Assembly (NCBI RefSeq): GCF_004117855.1
Contig: NZ_QWBW01000009.1
Coordinates: forward strand, 113,171-177,170
Direction: 5' to 3'
Source: Modicisalibacter coralii
Lineage (GTDB): Bacteria; Pseudomonadota; Gammaproteobacteria; Pseudomonadales; Halomonadaceae
DNA: 64,000 nt
Every line of letters starts with the position of its first letter. The stretch's first letter is position 1. Made by a program: the position numbers and the translations under genes. The notes beneath the pieces are model-generated. The model searched no databases and was not told the DNA's origin. It worked only from the letters and a program-made list of their open reading frames with translations. Of the stretch, positions 30,321-38,874 are shown piece after piece.

Positions 30321-31522
30321 TGCGGTGCGCGGGGATGTCGGGCCAGCCAGTCGCCGAAGGTCTCGGGGTTCATCGGTCGGCCGAACAGGTAGCCCTGGCC
30401 CAGTGGGCACCCCATGGCCGTGAGCAGTTCGTGCTGGGCGGGAGTCTCGATGCCCTCGGCGACCACGCGCAGGCCCAGACGCTGGCCGAGATCGACGATG
30501 GTCCGGGTGATGGCGGCGGCCTCGGCGTCGATGTCGCTACAGCCGACGAAGCTGCGATCGACCTTGATCTGGTCGAACGGCAGCCGGTAGAGCTGGGCCA
30601 TCGACGAATAGCCGGTGCCGAAATCGTCCATCGACAGAGTGCAGCCCCGGTCGCGCAGGCTGCCCAGGACATGGCGGGCATAGCTCAGACATTCCATCGC
30701 CCCGCTTTCGGTGATCTCGAGTTCGACGCCGTCCAGGGCGATGCCGTGACGCGCCGCCAGGGCATCGATGCCGCTCAGGCAGTCGGCGTCGTGCAGCCAT
30801 GCTGGCGGGACATTGACGGCCAGGCCGAAGTGGTGGCCGGCGGCTTCCCAGCGTGCCTTCTGGCGAAAGGCCAGGTCGAGCACGTGCCAGGTCAGGGCAA
30901 TGCCACGGCCACTGTGTTCGGCCAGCGGGATGAAGGCGTCCGGGTAGACGATGCCCCGCCCCGGCGCGTTCCAGCGAAGCAGTGCCTCGACGCCGGTCAA
31001 CCGGCCGCTGGCCAGCTCCAGCTTGGGCTGGAAGTTCAGGAAGAGTTCGTCGCGCCGCAGGGCGGTGTCGAACTCGGCTACGGTGAGCGGGGGCGGCGGC
31101 AGCGGGCGTTGCTCGAGCAGGCGCTGCAGGGTGGCCGGCTGCACGGGTTTGTGCAGGTAACCCAGCATCCTCAGTCCGCCGCTCCGGCCGGCCTCGACGA
31201 GCTGTTCCAGGGTGGCCAGCGAACAGCTGCTGACCAGGATCACGCCGGCGGTGGCCCGCTTGTCCTGCAGGAATTGCATGACGTCCCGGCCGGTGAAGGG
31301 CCCCAGGTCGACATCGAGAAAGATCAGCTCGGTATCGAGCATCTCGCTCTGACAGGCCAGCTCCTGGAGGCCGCTGGCGACCTTGACGCAATACCCGTGG
31401 CGGCCGAGCAGGGCGCGCATCAGAAGGCGGATCTCGACATCGTCATCGACGATCAGCGCCCGTGTCGCGGCGCCCTGAGGCGGTGGTACGCCGTCGACGG
31501 CGTGAAGCGGCAATGGTGACAT
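30317..31522 (-). CDS. Response regulator with EAL c-di-GMP phosphodiesterase output (REC-EAL)
   Basis: A 401-residue protein. The receiver domain has Asp26/Asp27, phospho-acceptor Asp70 (LIFLDVDLG), Ser98/Ser99 and Lys125 (YLHKP), so it can be phosphorylated. The EAL domain (about 147-395) has all active-site motifs: EALLRW from Glu179, an Asn in AVNVPP, ELEITES, SMDDFGTGYSS, IKVDRSFV, VAEGIET and QGYLFGRP. It should hydrolyse c-di-GMP on receipt of a phosphoryl group. It is the last gene of a minus-strand series. A direct repeat matching the one at the response-regulator promoter lies 69-84 bp upstream. Its TAA lies in the terminal repeat of element B. Confidence 0.93.
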   Translation of the reverse strand: MSPLPLHAVDGVPPPQGAATRALIVDDDVEIRLLMRALLGRHGYCVKVASGLQELACQSEMLDTELIFLDVDLGPFTGRDVMQFLQDKRATAGVILVSSCSLATLEQLVEAGRSGGLRMLGYLHKPVQPATLQRLLEQRPLPPPPLTVAEFDTALRRDELFLNFQPKLELASGRLTGVEALLRWNAPGRGIVYPDAFIPLAEHSGRGIALTWHVLDLAFRQKARWEAAGHHFGLAVNVPPAWLHDADCLSGIDALAARHGIALDGVELEITESGAMECLSYARHVLGSLRDRGCTLSMDDFGTGYSSMAQLYRLPFDQIKVDRSFVGCSDIDAEAAAITRTIVDLGQRLGLRVVAEGIETPAQHELLTAMGCPLGQGYLFGRPMNPETFGDWLARHPRAPH

Positions 31523-31590
31523 GAGCGGCGCGATTCCCTGAGCGAAGATGACGCCAGCTTAGCGCAGGAGGCTGTGCCGGAAATCGTCGC

Positions 31591-31606
31591 GTCACGCTTT
31601 GTCACA
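31591..31606. promoter_or_regulatory. Direct repeat GTCAC-N6-TCACA before the REC-EAL gene
   Basis: Same half-sites and spacing as at 27157-27172, and in the same orientation relative to the REC-EAL gene as that site is to the response-regulator gene. It starts directly after the stop codon of the upstream acyltransferase gene. It is a candidate co-regulation signal. Confidence 0.5.
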
Positions 31607-32380
31607 CTAGTTTGCGTTTGTCTCGGCCCTGCCGCGCGTCGCTGCTCTGGCGTACTGGCTGGCCAGTTCGCCCTCGATGTGGCGATAGAGTTCATGCAGG
31701 CTGGGTTGCAGGCTGGCCACCGCCTCGCGTTGATCGATGTAGAAGGCGCGCCGCTGACCGTGGAAGACGGTCGGCTCGCCGACGCAGGTAAAGCGCAGGC
31801 CGTAGATCGCCAGCAGCCGCGGCAGGCGATTCTGCATCATGGCGAAGACATGATAGTGCCCGGACAGCCCCACCAGGGCGGTGGCGGCGAGGAACAGACC
31901 GACCCCGATCAACGGAAAGGTACGCCGTTCGTCCGCCGAGAAGCGGTAATCCGAGTCGGGGGGCGTGGGCGGGGCGTCGCCGGACGGCTGACGACGAAAG
32001 TAATGGGGGACGGCGAGTCGCGAGATCTCGCAGATCTGCCCGCGGGGCAGGCGTTCGGGATGCAGTTCGGGATGGGTCAGACTGTCCCGGCAGTGGACTT
32101 CCAGCGGCAACCGGGCCAGCGTCGCCGAGGCCCCCTCGAGCGGGTGAACGAGACGCATGCAGCCGGCGGCCAGGCCGCTGGCGCGATGCTCGAGGAGCAC
32201 GATCAGCGAAGCGCGGTCGTAATCGTCGTGTTCCAGGCGCTTGGCCGGGTCCTCGCTCATCTGGTAGTCGAGCTCGCGCCGGAACACGCTGTGGCGCAGG
32301 GCGTAGGCACGGTCGCGTGCTTCGGGGGTGGTGGCGAGGCGAAAGGCGAAGGCCGCCTCGAACTGGGTCAATGCGTTCAC
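31607..32380 (-). CDS. PEP-CTERM/exosortase system-associated acyltransferase
   Basis: About 257 residues of the N-acyl amino acid synthase-like (GNAT superfamily) family usually linked to PEP-CTERM/exosortase loci. The N-terminal FRLATTPEARDRAYALRHSVFRRELDY, LEHDDYDRASLIVLLEH, the CMRLVHP strand and the ICEISRLAVPHYFRR block are family features. A hydrophobic stretch at LIGVGLFLAATALVGLSGHYHVFAMMQN follows. I use GTG 32380 because AAGGGA lies seven bases upstream; TTG 32386 is too close to that site. No exosortase or PEP-CTERM gene is in the window. It lies 160 bp after the GGDEF-EAL gene and 84 bp before the REC-EAL gene. Confidence 0.82.
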   Translation of the reverse strand: MNALTQFEAAFAFRLATTPEARDRAYALRHSVFRRELDYQMSEDPAKRLEHDDYDRASLIVLLEHRASGLAAGCMRLVHPLEGASATLARLPLEVHCRDSLTHPELHPERLPRGQICEISRLAVPHYFRRQPSGDAPPTPPDSDYRFSADERRTFPLIGVGLFLAATALVGLSGHYHVFAMMQNRLPRLLAIYGLRFTCVGEPTVFHGQRRAFYIDQREAVASLQPSLHELYRHIEGELASQYARAATRGRAETNAN

Positions 32381-32540
32381 GGGCAAATCCCTTCGGTCGG
32401 AGAGGTCTGATGCCTCCTTGTCGAGTCATCCCTGGCAAGGGCCTGTGGCGGCCTGGGCGTTGTAAGAAATTCATCAAGGCCCGACCGTGCGTTCATTCTA
32501 CGCCCCCGGCGCCGGCAGGCGAATGCGCGTTTGTCGAGCC

Positions 32541-35462
32541 TCAGTCGTGCTCGTCGGCGCCACGGCGGCGCCAGGTGGCAAGGACTTCGCTCGCCGGCAC
32601 CGGCCGGCCGATGTAATAGCCCTGGGCGTAGGTGATGCCGTACTGCTCGAGCAACGGCAGCATCCGGGCCTGATCGACGAACTCGGCGATGGTCCGCTTG
32701 CCGAAGCCGTTGGCGATGTCGGCGATCGCCTTGACGATCAACCGGTCCTCGGGGCTGTCGAGCAGTTTCTGGATGAACGAGCCGTCGATCTTGATGTAGT
32801 CGGCGGGCAACTGACCCAGGTAGTGGAAGCTGCTGAAGCCGACGCCGAAGTCGTCGAGGGCGGTCTGGCAGCCCAGGTCGCGGATCCCCTGCAACACGCC
32901 GCGGGCGGTGGCGAAGTCGGTCACGGCGGCGGTCTCGGTGACCTCGAGGATCAGGCGCTGGGGATCGGCGCCGGACTCGACCAGCGTGCGTTCGAGGAAC
33001 TCGGTGAGGTTGGCGTCGTGCAGCGACTGGCCGGAGAGATTGACCGCCAGACTCACGCCATGGCGCTGCAACCGCGCGAGCAGGCCCAGGCTCTCGCGCA
33101 GCACCCAGCGGTCGAGCTCGACGATCTGGCCGCTGCGTTCGGCGATGGGGATGAACAGCCCCGGCATCACCAGGGCCCCGTTGTCGCCGTGCATGCGCAG
33201 CAGGGCCTCGTAGTGGCGGATGCTGTCGTCGGTAAGCCGGCGGATCGGCTGCAGGACCAGTTCGAAGTCGTTCTCGCGCAGCGCCTGACGAATCCGTTCG
33301 ACCCAGTAGACGCGCTGACGCAGTTCCTCGCGGGAGTGCACCACCGTCGATAGCAGGTGCCAGCGTTGACTGCTGTTCTCCTTGGCCTTGTACATGGCCA
33401 GGTCGGCGCCGGCCATCAGGTCGATCTGGCTCGAGCCGTGCTCGGGATACAGGGCGATGCCGATGCTGGCCACGGCACGATGGCGTCGGCCGTTGGTCGA
33501 GAAGTCGATCTCCTCGAGGACCCGGACGATGCGTTCGGCGACCCGACAGGCCAGGTGGGCGTCGGCGTTCTCCAGCAGGATCGAGAACTCGTCGCCGCCC
33601 AGGCGGGCGATGATCGCTTCGTCCTCCAGTTCGCCGGCCAGTGCCCGGGCCACCAGTCGCAGCAGCTGATCGCCGGCGTTGTGGCCGCTGAGTTCGTTGA
33701 CTTCCTTGAACTGGTCGAGGTCGAGGAACAGCACCGCGCCCTGGGCGTCGATGGTCAGGGCGCGTTCCAGGGCGTCCTGGAAGAAACGCCGGTTGTAGAG
33801 GTCGGTCAGCGGGTCGCGATGGGCCAGCCAGGCCAGGCGTTCCTCGGCCCGCTTGCGTTCGGTGATGTCCAGCCCCACCGAGATCAGGGTGCCGGCGTGC
33901 TGGCCCTGGCCCGGGATCGGGGCGTGATACCAGGCGATGATCCGTGACTCCCGGCGGGCGGTGAGCAGCTCGCCTTCCTCCTGCGAGGCGTGCTCCTGGG
34001 GCGGCAGCGACAGCCGCTCGTGGCCGTGGTGTTCGTGGCGGAACAACTCGGCGAAACGCCGGCCCATCAGGGCGTCGACGTCGTAGCCGGTGACCGTTTC
34101 GGTGAAGCGGTTGACCAGGGTGATCCGCCCCTGCTCGTCCTGGGTGAGGATCAGCACCCGGGCCGTGTCCAGCAGGCCGCTGACGAAATCGCGCTCGACG
34201 CTCAACTCGGCGAGGCGCCGGGTCAGCTCCTGGTCGCGGCTGGAAACGGCATGTTCGAGGGATTCCAGCTGGCCGGCGAGTTCGAGCGTGGTGCGTTCCA
34301 GGGTGTCGATCTCGTCGGTGAAGTGGCGCTTGTCGCGCGCCAGCGAGCGCTGGACGCCGTCGAAGTCGCGCTGTGCGAGCCGGGGCAGCAGCACCGCCAG
34401 ATCGCGCAGGCGCGCCATGGGCCGCCACAGGATCAGCAGCAGCAACCCTTCGGCGGCCAGCCAGCCGAGCAGGGCGATCGTCAGGCTATGGCGGGTATCG
34501 CGACGGATCGCCTCGACTTGCTCGGTGATGTCGGAGATCAGCAGCAGGTAGCCGCGGCTCGGGAATTCGGCGGAATCGTTCATGGGCACCGCCGCGAGTT
34601 CGTAGGTACGCCCGCGATGCGCGAAGTTCCACGGCCCTTCGGTGAGTCGCGACAGCGGGGCCTGCCGCGCGGCGTCGCGCAGGATCGGCAGATTCTGGTC
34701 CTGGTGGGTCAGGGTGATCAGTGAGCCGCGCCACGCGGCCAGGTAGCGTTCGCCGGGGGCCCCGGAAGCGGTGGTCGGCGGTGGCGTGACCGCCGCGCCC
34801 GACAGGCCGGCGCTATAGCGCTCGGCGACCAGCAGCGCCACGTCGGACTGGGCCATGCTCCGGGCGTAACGGGTCAGATCGGCCAGCGAGCGTGACAGCA
34901 CCACCACACCCACGCTGGCTCCGCCCGCGAGCACCGGCACCACGGTGTACTGACGGCAATCCTGCAGGCAGCGCAGGGTGCTCAGCGGTGTCTCCTTGCG
35001 CATGACCTGACGGGTCCAGCCATCGAACGGGGGGGTGTCGCCGGGCAGCGGCTGGCCGCGGGCCGCGAGTACCTGACCGCGGTCGTTGAATATGCGCATC
35101 TCGTCGACGCCGACGTCGAGCTGCAGCGTCGGCCAGACCGGGTCGATGGCCAGGGTGACGCGGGTCGGGCTGTTGGCGCGCACGGCCGCGCCCAGCCGGT
35201 CCGAGGCGGCGGCGAGACTGGCCAGTTGAGTCAGGGTGTCGTTGGACCGGGCGATCACCTGCTGGAATTCGCGCTGGCGTGACTGGTAGATGGACTCGCG
35301 CGATTGGTGGAACTGTTCGGTGAGACTGTCGTGACTGATGAGCGTGAATACCGAGGCGATGCCCAGCAGCAGCAGGCTGGTCAGGGCGATCGCCCGCCAG
35401 GTCAGGCTGATCCGCGGCCTTTCCGTGTCGCTATCGTTCGGCAGTCGCATGGTCCGGGGCAA
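32541..35462 (-). CDS. Membrane GGDEF-EAL protein with large periplasmic sensor and PAS domain
   Basis: A 973-residue dual-domain protein. TM1 (about 22-43), a roughly 280-residue periplasmic sensor, TM2 (about 330-350), a HAMP-like region and coiled coil (to about 430) and a PAS domain (about 430-550) precede the enzymatic domains. GGDEF (about 560-715) has intact GGDEF but no RxxD inhibitory site (EDEA instead). EAL (about 730-960) keeps YEALLRM, NLSG, EVTET, ALDDFGVGFSS and IKIDGSFI. AEGxE is changed to AEFVD: the first Glu stays and the second is Asp. Either activity is possible. The periplasmic part holds two cysteines close together (LRCLQDCRQ). It is third in an operon after the binding-protein-like and barrel genes. 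Confidence 0.92.
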   Translation of the reverse strand: MPRTMRLPNDSDTERPRISLTWRAIALTSLLLLGIASVFTLISHDSLTEQFHQSRESIYQSRQREFQQVIARSNDTLTQLASLAAASDRLGAAVRANSPTRVTLAIDPVWPTLQLDVGVDEMRIFNDRGQVLAARGQPLPGDTPPFDGWTRQVMRKETPLSTLRCLQDCRQYTVVPVLAGGASVGVVVLSRSLADLTRYARSMAQSDVALLVAERYSAGLSGAAVTPPPTTASGAPGERYLAAWRGSLITLTHQDQNLPILRDAARQAPLSRLTEGPWNFAHRGRTYELAAVPMNDSAEFPSRGYLLLISDITEQVEAIRRDTRHSLTIALLGWLAAEGLLLLILWRPMARLRDLAVLLPRLAQRDFDGVQRSLARDKRHFTDEIDTLERTTLELAGQLESLEHAVSSRDQELTRRLAELSVERDFVSGLLDTARVLILTQDEQGRITLVNRFTETVTGYDVDALMGRRFAELFRHEHHGHERLSLPPQEHASQEEGELLTARRESRIIAWYHAPIPGQGQHAGTLISVGLDITERKRAEERLAWLAHRDPLTDLYNRRFFQDALERALTIDAQGAVLFLDLDQFKEVNELSGHNAGDQLLRLVARALAGELEDEAIIARLGGDEFSILLENADAHLACRVAERIVRVLEEIDFSTNGRRHRAVASIGIALYPEHGSSQIDLMAGADLAMYKAKENSSQRWHLLSTVVHSREELRQRVYWVERIRQALRENDFELVLQPIRRLTDDSIRHYEALLRMHGDNGALVMPGLFIPIAERSGQIVELDRWVLRESLGLLARLQRHGVSLAVNLSGQSLHDANLTEFLERTLVESGADPQRLILEVTETAAVTDFATARGVLQGIRDLGCQTALDDFGVGFSSFHYLGQLPADYIKIDGSFIQKLLDSPEDRLIVKAIADIANGFGKRTIAEFVDQARMLPLLEQYGITYAQGYYIGRPVPASEVLATWRRRGADEHD

Positions 35463-35504
35463 TCCTCGCTGGCTGGTCGTCGACCCGCACTCGGGTCATG
35501 GCGT

Positions 35505-36701
35505 TCAAAATCGGAACGAGGCCTGGAACAGCAACAGGTTCCAGTATTTTTCCGTGTCCTCGGCATCGGCGACGGGTAGCCAGCCCGTGCCTTCGATGTT
35601 GTGCCACTCCGCCGCCAGCAGTACCCGCGGGTGGATACGCCACTGCAGGCCGGTGGTCACGTCCCGGGCGTAGCGGGAATAGGCCGGGCCCAGACCGTCC
35701 GCCTCATACTGGGAACCGTCGCGATCGTTGCGGTCGTTGGCCAGGCTGTCGTAACGCAGCAGCCATTGCCATTCGTCGGCGAAGCGCCGTGTGTACTGCA
35801 CGTACCAGCTTTGCCCGAGGCTGACGTCATTGAGGCGCGGATTGGTGAAGTCGTCGAGCGCGATACGACGCAGGGCGAATTCCGTGGTCAGGCTCCAGTG
35901 CTCCTGGTTGTATTGCCACGAGAGGATCCAGGGCTGGAAGTGGAAGCGGCCGTCGCCGATGGGGCCCGCGCTGTCCTGGTAACGGGCGGTGACGTCGGCG
36001 GCACTCAGGGCAGCGGTCCAGTGGCCTTCGCCATCCTCGTAGAGGATCTGGCCGATGTAGGAGGTACGGCCGTCGAAGGAACCGGCCTGCTCGCCGAGTC
36101 CCAGGGTCTCGTCGAGATCGTCGCCGGCCTGGGGGTCGCCGATGCCGATCTGCAGGCGCAGCGTGCCGTCGGCGAGGTATTCCTCGTCGTAGACCGAGAC
36201 GCCGTCGGCGGCCAGCGCCAGCGAGCGGGTGCGCTCGAAATAGATCGACTGCGGCAGCAGGATGCTCGGCCGCGTGAAGGCGACGTCGCGGGTCTGGTTG
36301 TAGAAGCCGAACGGGTTCTTGAAGCGTCCGAGCTGGATGCCCAGCCGGCGCCGGGCGTTGGAGAATGCCTGGTAGTCGACGATGCCGTGATCGAGCCTGG
36401 GGCTGGCATCGTCGTCACCGGCGCGACGGCTGAGCACCTGGGCGGACACCAGGACGTCACGCAGGGGGCGCAGCGAGACGTTGAGGCCGATCTCGGTGTA
36501 CTGGAAGCTACCGTCGTTTTCGCTGCTCGGGCCGAAGAAGTCGTTGTCGTCGCTGACCAGCCAGGCCTGACTGAGAAAACCGTGAACCTGCAGGGTGTCC
36601 ATGGCGTCGGCGTCCGCGTTGGCGACCGGCCAGGGCAGGCAGCCCGCCAGGGTGAACAGCGACCATGCGATCAGGCGCTCAATTCGCCAGCGATATGACA
36701 T
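35505..36701 (-). CDS. Outer-membrane beta-barrel (porin-like) protein
   Basis: A 398-residue precursor with a signal peptide (to about residue 30, CLPWPVANADA). The rest is a succession of amphipathic strands (LQVHGFLSQAWLV, FQYTEIGLNVSLRPLRDVLVSAQVLS, RLGIQLGRFKNPFGFYNQTRD, VTTGLQWRIHPRVLLAAEWH). It ends in Phe (FQASFRF), the standard outer-membrane sorting residue. I take ATG 36701; the upstream open frame overlaps the preceding gene. The first 23 bases overlap the end of the binding-protein-like gene, and the GGDEF-EAL gene starts 42 bp downstream, so this is a tight three-gene unit. The substrate is unknown; it may supply or help present the signal sensed by its neighbours. Confidence 0.85.
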   Translation of the reverse strand: MSYRWRIERLIAWSLFTLAGCLPWPVANADADAMDTLQVHGFLSQAWLVSDDNDFFGPSSENDGSFQYTEIGLNVSLRPLRDVLVSAQVLSRRAGDDDASPRLDHGIVDYQAFSNARRRLGIQLGRFKNPFGFYNQTRDVAFTRPSILLPQSIYFERTRSLALAADGVSVYDEEYLADGTLRLQIGIGDPQAGDDLDETLGLGEQAGSFDGRTSYIGQILYEDGEGHWTAALSAADVTARYQDSAGPIGDGRFHFQPWILSWQYNQEHWSLTTEFALRRIALDDFTNPRLNDVSLGQSWYVQYTRRFADEWQWLLRYDSLANDRNDRDGSQYEADGLGPAYSRYARDVTTGLQWRIHPRVLLAAEWHNIEGTGWLPVADAEDTEKYWNLLLFQASFRF

Positions 36702-37257
36702 GGACACTGTCCTCCAGTTGATCGCGCTCGAGATAGCCGACACCGCCCGGTGTCGAGGCCACGCGTTCGAGCATTTCCCGTTCGTCGTCCACCGGGTGGG
36801 GGGCCTGGCCGGTGCCGGAGAAGACCACCCGATCCCAGGCCAGTCGCAACTGGTGGGGGTAGACGTTGAGCAGCCTCTTCGCGAAGCGCTCGTGCACGGG
36901 GTCGTCGTCGGGCAGCACGAAGACGTTGATCGCCTGGCCGTTGGGCCAGGTGCGCAGGCGCATGGCAAAGATGGCGCGGGCCATGTCGTGGGAGATGACG
37001 CGCGCGCCGACTCCCTGGTTGGCGATCACCACGACATCGTGCTCGGCCCCCTGGGCCGGACCCTGGCAGGCCAGCAGCAGCAGCGCCGTGCAGCCGACGA
37101 AATGCCGGGTCAGATGGCGCGTCCACGGGGGCGGCGCCAGGTTGCCGGGATGGAATCGGCGGCGGCGTGAGCCAGGGCACCCGGAAATCCGCGAGGTACC
37201 CGATGGAATCGAGGACGCGATGGCATCGTTACGCCGCTGGGGTCGACGCCAAATCAT
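36679..37257 (-). CDS. Small PstS-like periplasmic substrate-binding-fold protein
   Basis: Up to 192 residues; the functional part is about 125 residues after a signal-like segment (FVGCTALLLLACQGPAQGAEH). VVVIANQGVGARVISHDMARAIFAMRLRTWPNGQAINVFVLPDDDPVHERFAKRLL and GGVGYLERDQL resemble one lobe of phosphate-type (PstS) binding proteins. It is far shorter than a full two-lobe PstS, and no ABC transporter genes follow, so a sensory role is more likely than transport. The start is uncertain: ATG 37257 leaves about 50 odd residues before the signal segment, and no good internal ATG or GTG is seen. Its 3' end overlaps the barrel gene by 23 bp. Confidence 0.75.
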   Translation of the reverse strand: MIWRRPQRRNDAIASSIPSGTSRISGCPGSRRRRFHPGNLAPPPWTRHLTRHFVGCTALLLLACQGPAQGAEHDVVVIANQGVGARVISHDMARAIFAMRLRTWPNGQAINVFVLPDDDPVHERFAKRLLNVYPHQLRLAWDRVVFSGTGQAPHPVDDEREMLERVASTPGGVGYLERDQLEDSVHVISLAN

Positions 37258-37767
37258 GAGGTGGAAAACGCCCAGGACGCGGGCAAATCGTTAGCGCACT
37301 TCGGGTAGACTTTCCCGCGAAGCCGCAAGAAATCGTCAGCTGGCACGAGCGTTTTCATTCGTCTGTTTGACCCCGAGTTACGACCCATGAGGGACGTTTA
37401 CCATAATACTAGCGTGTCAATCGAATCCATCATCCTGGCAAAAAAGCCGACCCATCTCGTGCGATGGCTCAGAGGGCAAGCCTGATGCCTTGTCGCGCGA
37501 AGTCTCTAATTAATATTTGGTATCCCGCGCCTGTTCGATAGCGCCGGCGGAGTGGCCAACCCTCGCCACGACCGGGCGGCGATCAGGTATGTTACTCGTG
37601 CTCGGCACAAATATGAATTTCACTAAGTTATTTTTTTCACAGCACTTCCCGCAGTGAACACGGCGGAGACACCGGCAGGTTACGCCGACCTGATACCGAT
37701 CAAGGCGGACGCCACCACCCCGGCTAGACTCGAATCATCGCCTGCGTCACCGACCGGAGAGTGCCCC
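37258..37767. other. 510-bp AT-richer intergenic region between divergent genes
   Basis: The gap lies between the minus-strand sensory operon and the alcohol dehydrogenase gene. The middle part (about 37360-37660) is clearly lower in GC than its surroundings, with runs such as TAATTAATATTTGG and GTTATTTTTTTCAC. An open frame from 37654 merges with the dehydrogenase but lacks similarity. No tRNA, convincing small gene or strong intrinsic terminator was found. It presumably holds the promoters of both flanking units. Confidence 0.5.
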
Positions 37768-38799
37768 ATGCGTGCCATGCAATTGCATCAGTTGACCCCC
37801 GTGACCCAGCGCGCCACGCCGCTGCGCATCGATGAGATCGAGGCGCCGCAACCCGCCGCGGGTCAGGTGCTCATCGAGGTGGGTGTCTGCGGCGTCTGCC
37901 ACACCGAACTCGACGAGATCGAGGGGCGCCTGCCGCCGCCTCGTCTGCCGCTCGTTCCCGGTCACCAGGTGGTGGGTACGATCATCGGCGTGGGCCGCGG
38001 CGTGAACGACGCGCGGCTGGGGGAACGGGTGGGGGTCGGCTGGATCGCCTCGGCCTGCGGCGAGTGCGACTACTGCCGCAGCGACCGCGAGAACCTGTGT
38101 CCCGAGTTCGTCGCCACCGGGCGCGACATCGATGGCGGCTATGCCGAACGCATGGTGGTCGATGCGCGCTTCGCCTGTCCGATTCCGGGCACGCTCGACG
38201 ACGCCCAGGTGGCGCCCCTGCTGTGCGCCGGGGCCATCGGTTATCGCTCGCTGCGTCTGGCGGCCCTGGAGAACGGCGAGCCACTGGGCCTGACCGGCTT
38301 CGGCGGTAGCGCGCACCTGGTCCTGCAACTGGTGCGGCATCGCTATCCCGACTCAGCCGTCTTCGTCTTCGCGCGCAATGCCGCGGAGCGCGAGTTCGCC
38401 CGCCAGCTCGGGGCGCGCTGGACCGGCAACACTCATGAACGCCCACCCGAGCCTCCGGCGGCGATCATCGACACCACGCCGGCCTGGACGCCGATCGTCG
38501 CGACGCTGGGTCATCTGGCCCCCGGCGGGCGTCTGGTGATCAATGCCATTCGCAAGGAGGGGCGCGATCAGTCGGCACTGCTGGCGCTGGAGTACCCGTC
38601 ACACCTCTGGTTGGAGAAGCGTATCCAGTCGGTGGCCAACGTCACCCGCCGCGATATTGTCGAGTTTCTCGAGCTGGCCGCCGAGATCGACATCCGTCCC
38701 ACGGTGCGGACCTTCCCGCTGGAGGAGGCCAACCGGGCGCTGATCGAACTCAAGACGCGTTCGGTGCGCGGTGCCAAGGTGCTAAAGATCAGGGAATAG
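37768..38799 (+). CDS. Zinc-dependent alcohol dehydrogenase (MDR family, AdhA-like)
   Basis: A 343-residue medium-chain dehydrogenase. Catalytic zinc ligands lie in VCGVCHTELDEIEG and LVPGHQVVG. The structural-zinc cysteines are in ACGECDYCRSDRENLC. The cofactor-binding loop is LTGFGGSAHLVLQL, a variant of GxGxxG. Sequence and length fit the AdhA-like branch of zinc alcohol dehydrogenases, with likely NAD(P)-dependent oxidation of alcohols or reduction of aldehydes. ATG 37768 follows GGAGAG; the extra frame upstream to 37654 is not conserved. It is convergent with hsp20; a GC-rich inverted repeat (38831-38859) lies between them. Confidence 0.9.
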   Translation: MRAMQLHQLTPVTQRATPLRIDEIEAPQPAAGQVLIEVGVCGVCHTELDEIEGRLPPPRLPLVPGHQVVGTIIGVGRGVNDARLGERVGVGWIASACGECDYCRSDRENLCPEFVATGRDIDGGYAERMVVDARFACPIPGTLDDAQVAPLLCAGAIGYRSLRLAALENGEPLGLTGFGGSAHLVLQLVRHRYPDSAVFVFARNAAEREFARQLGARWTGNTHERPPEPPAAIIDTTPAWTPIVATLGHLAPGGRLVINAIRKEGRDQSALLALEYPSHLWLEKRIQSVANVTRRDIVEFLELAAEIDIRPTVRTFPLEEANRALIELKTRSVRGAKVLKIRE

Positions 38800-38830
38800 C
38801 CACGGAAAAGCCAGCATGCCGACGTAAAGG

Positions 38831-38859
38831 GCCGCGCCGGCGGTGGACGGCGGCGCGGC
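38831..38859. terminator. GC-rich hairpin between convergent alcohol dehydrogenase and hsp20 genes
   Basis: GCCGCGCCG (38831-38839) pairs with CGGCGCGGC (38851-38859) around an 11-base loop. There is no T tract, so intrinsic termination would be weak. Its position between two convergent stops supports a 3'-end role. Confidence 0.45.
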
Positions 38860-38874
38860 AGACCTCGGTGGCAC

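Noticed and set aside
30227-31519. 430-residue plus-strand open frame opposite the REC-EAL gene
   Set aside because: It begins within the dispersed repeat and is complementary to a gene with complete REC and EAL motifs.
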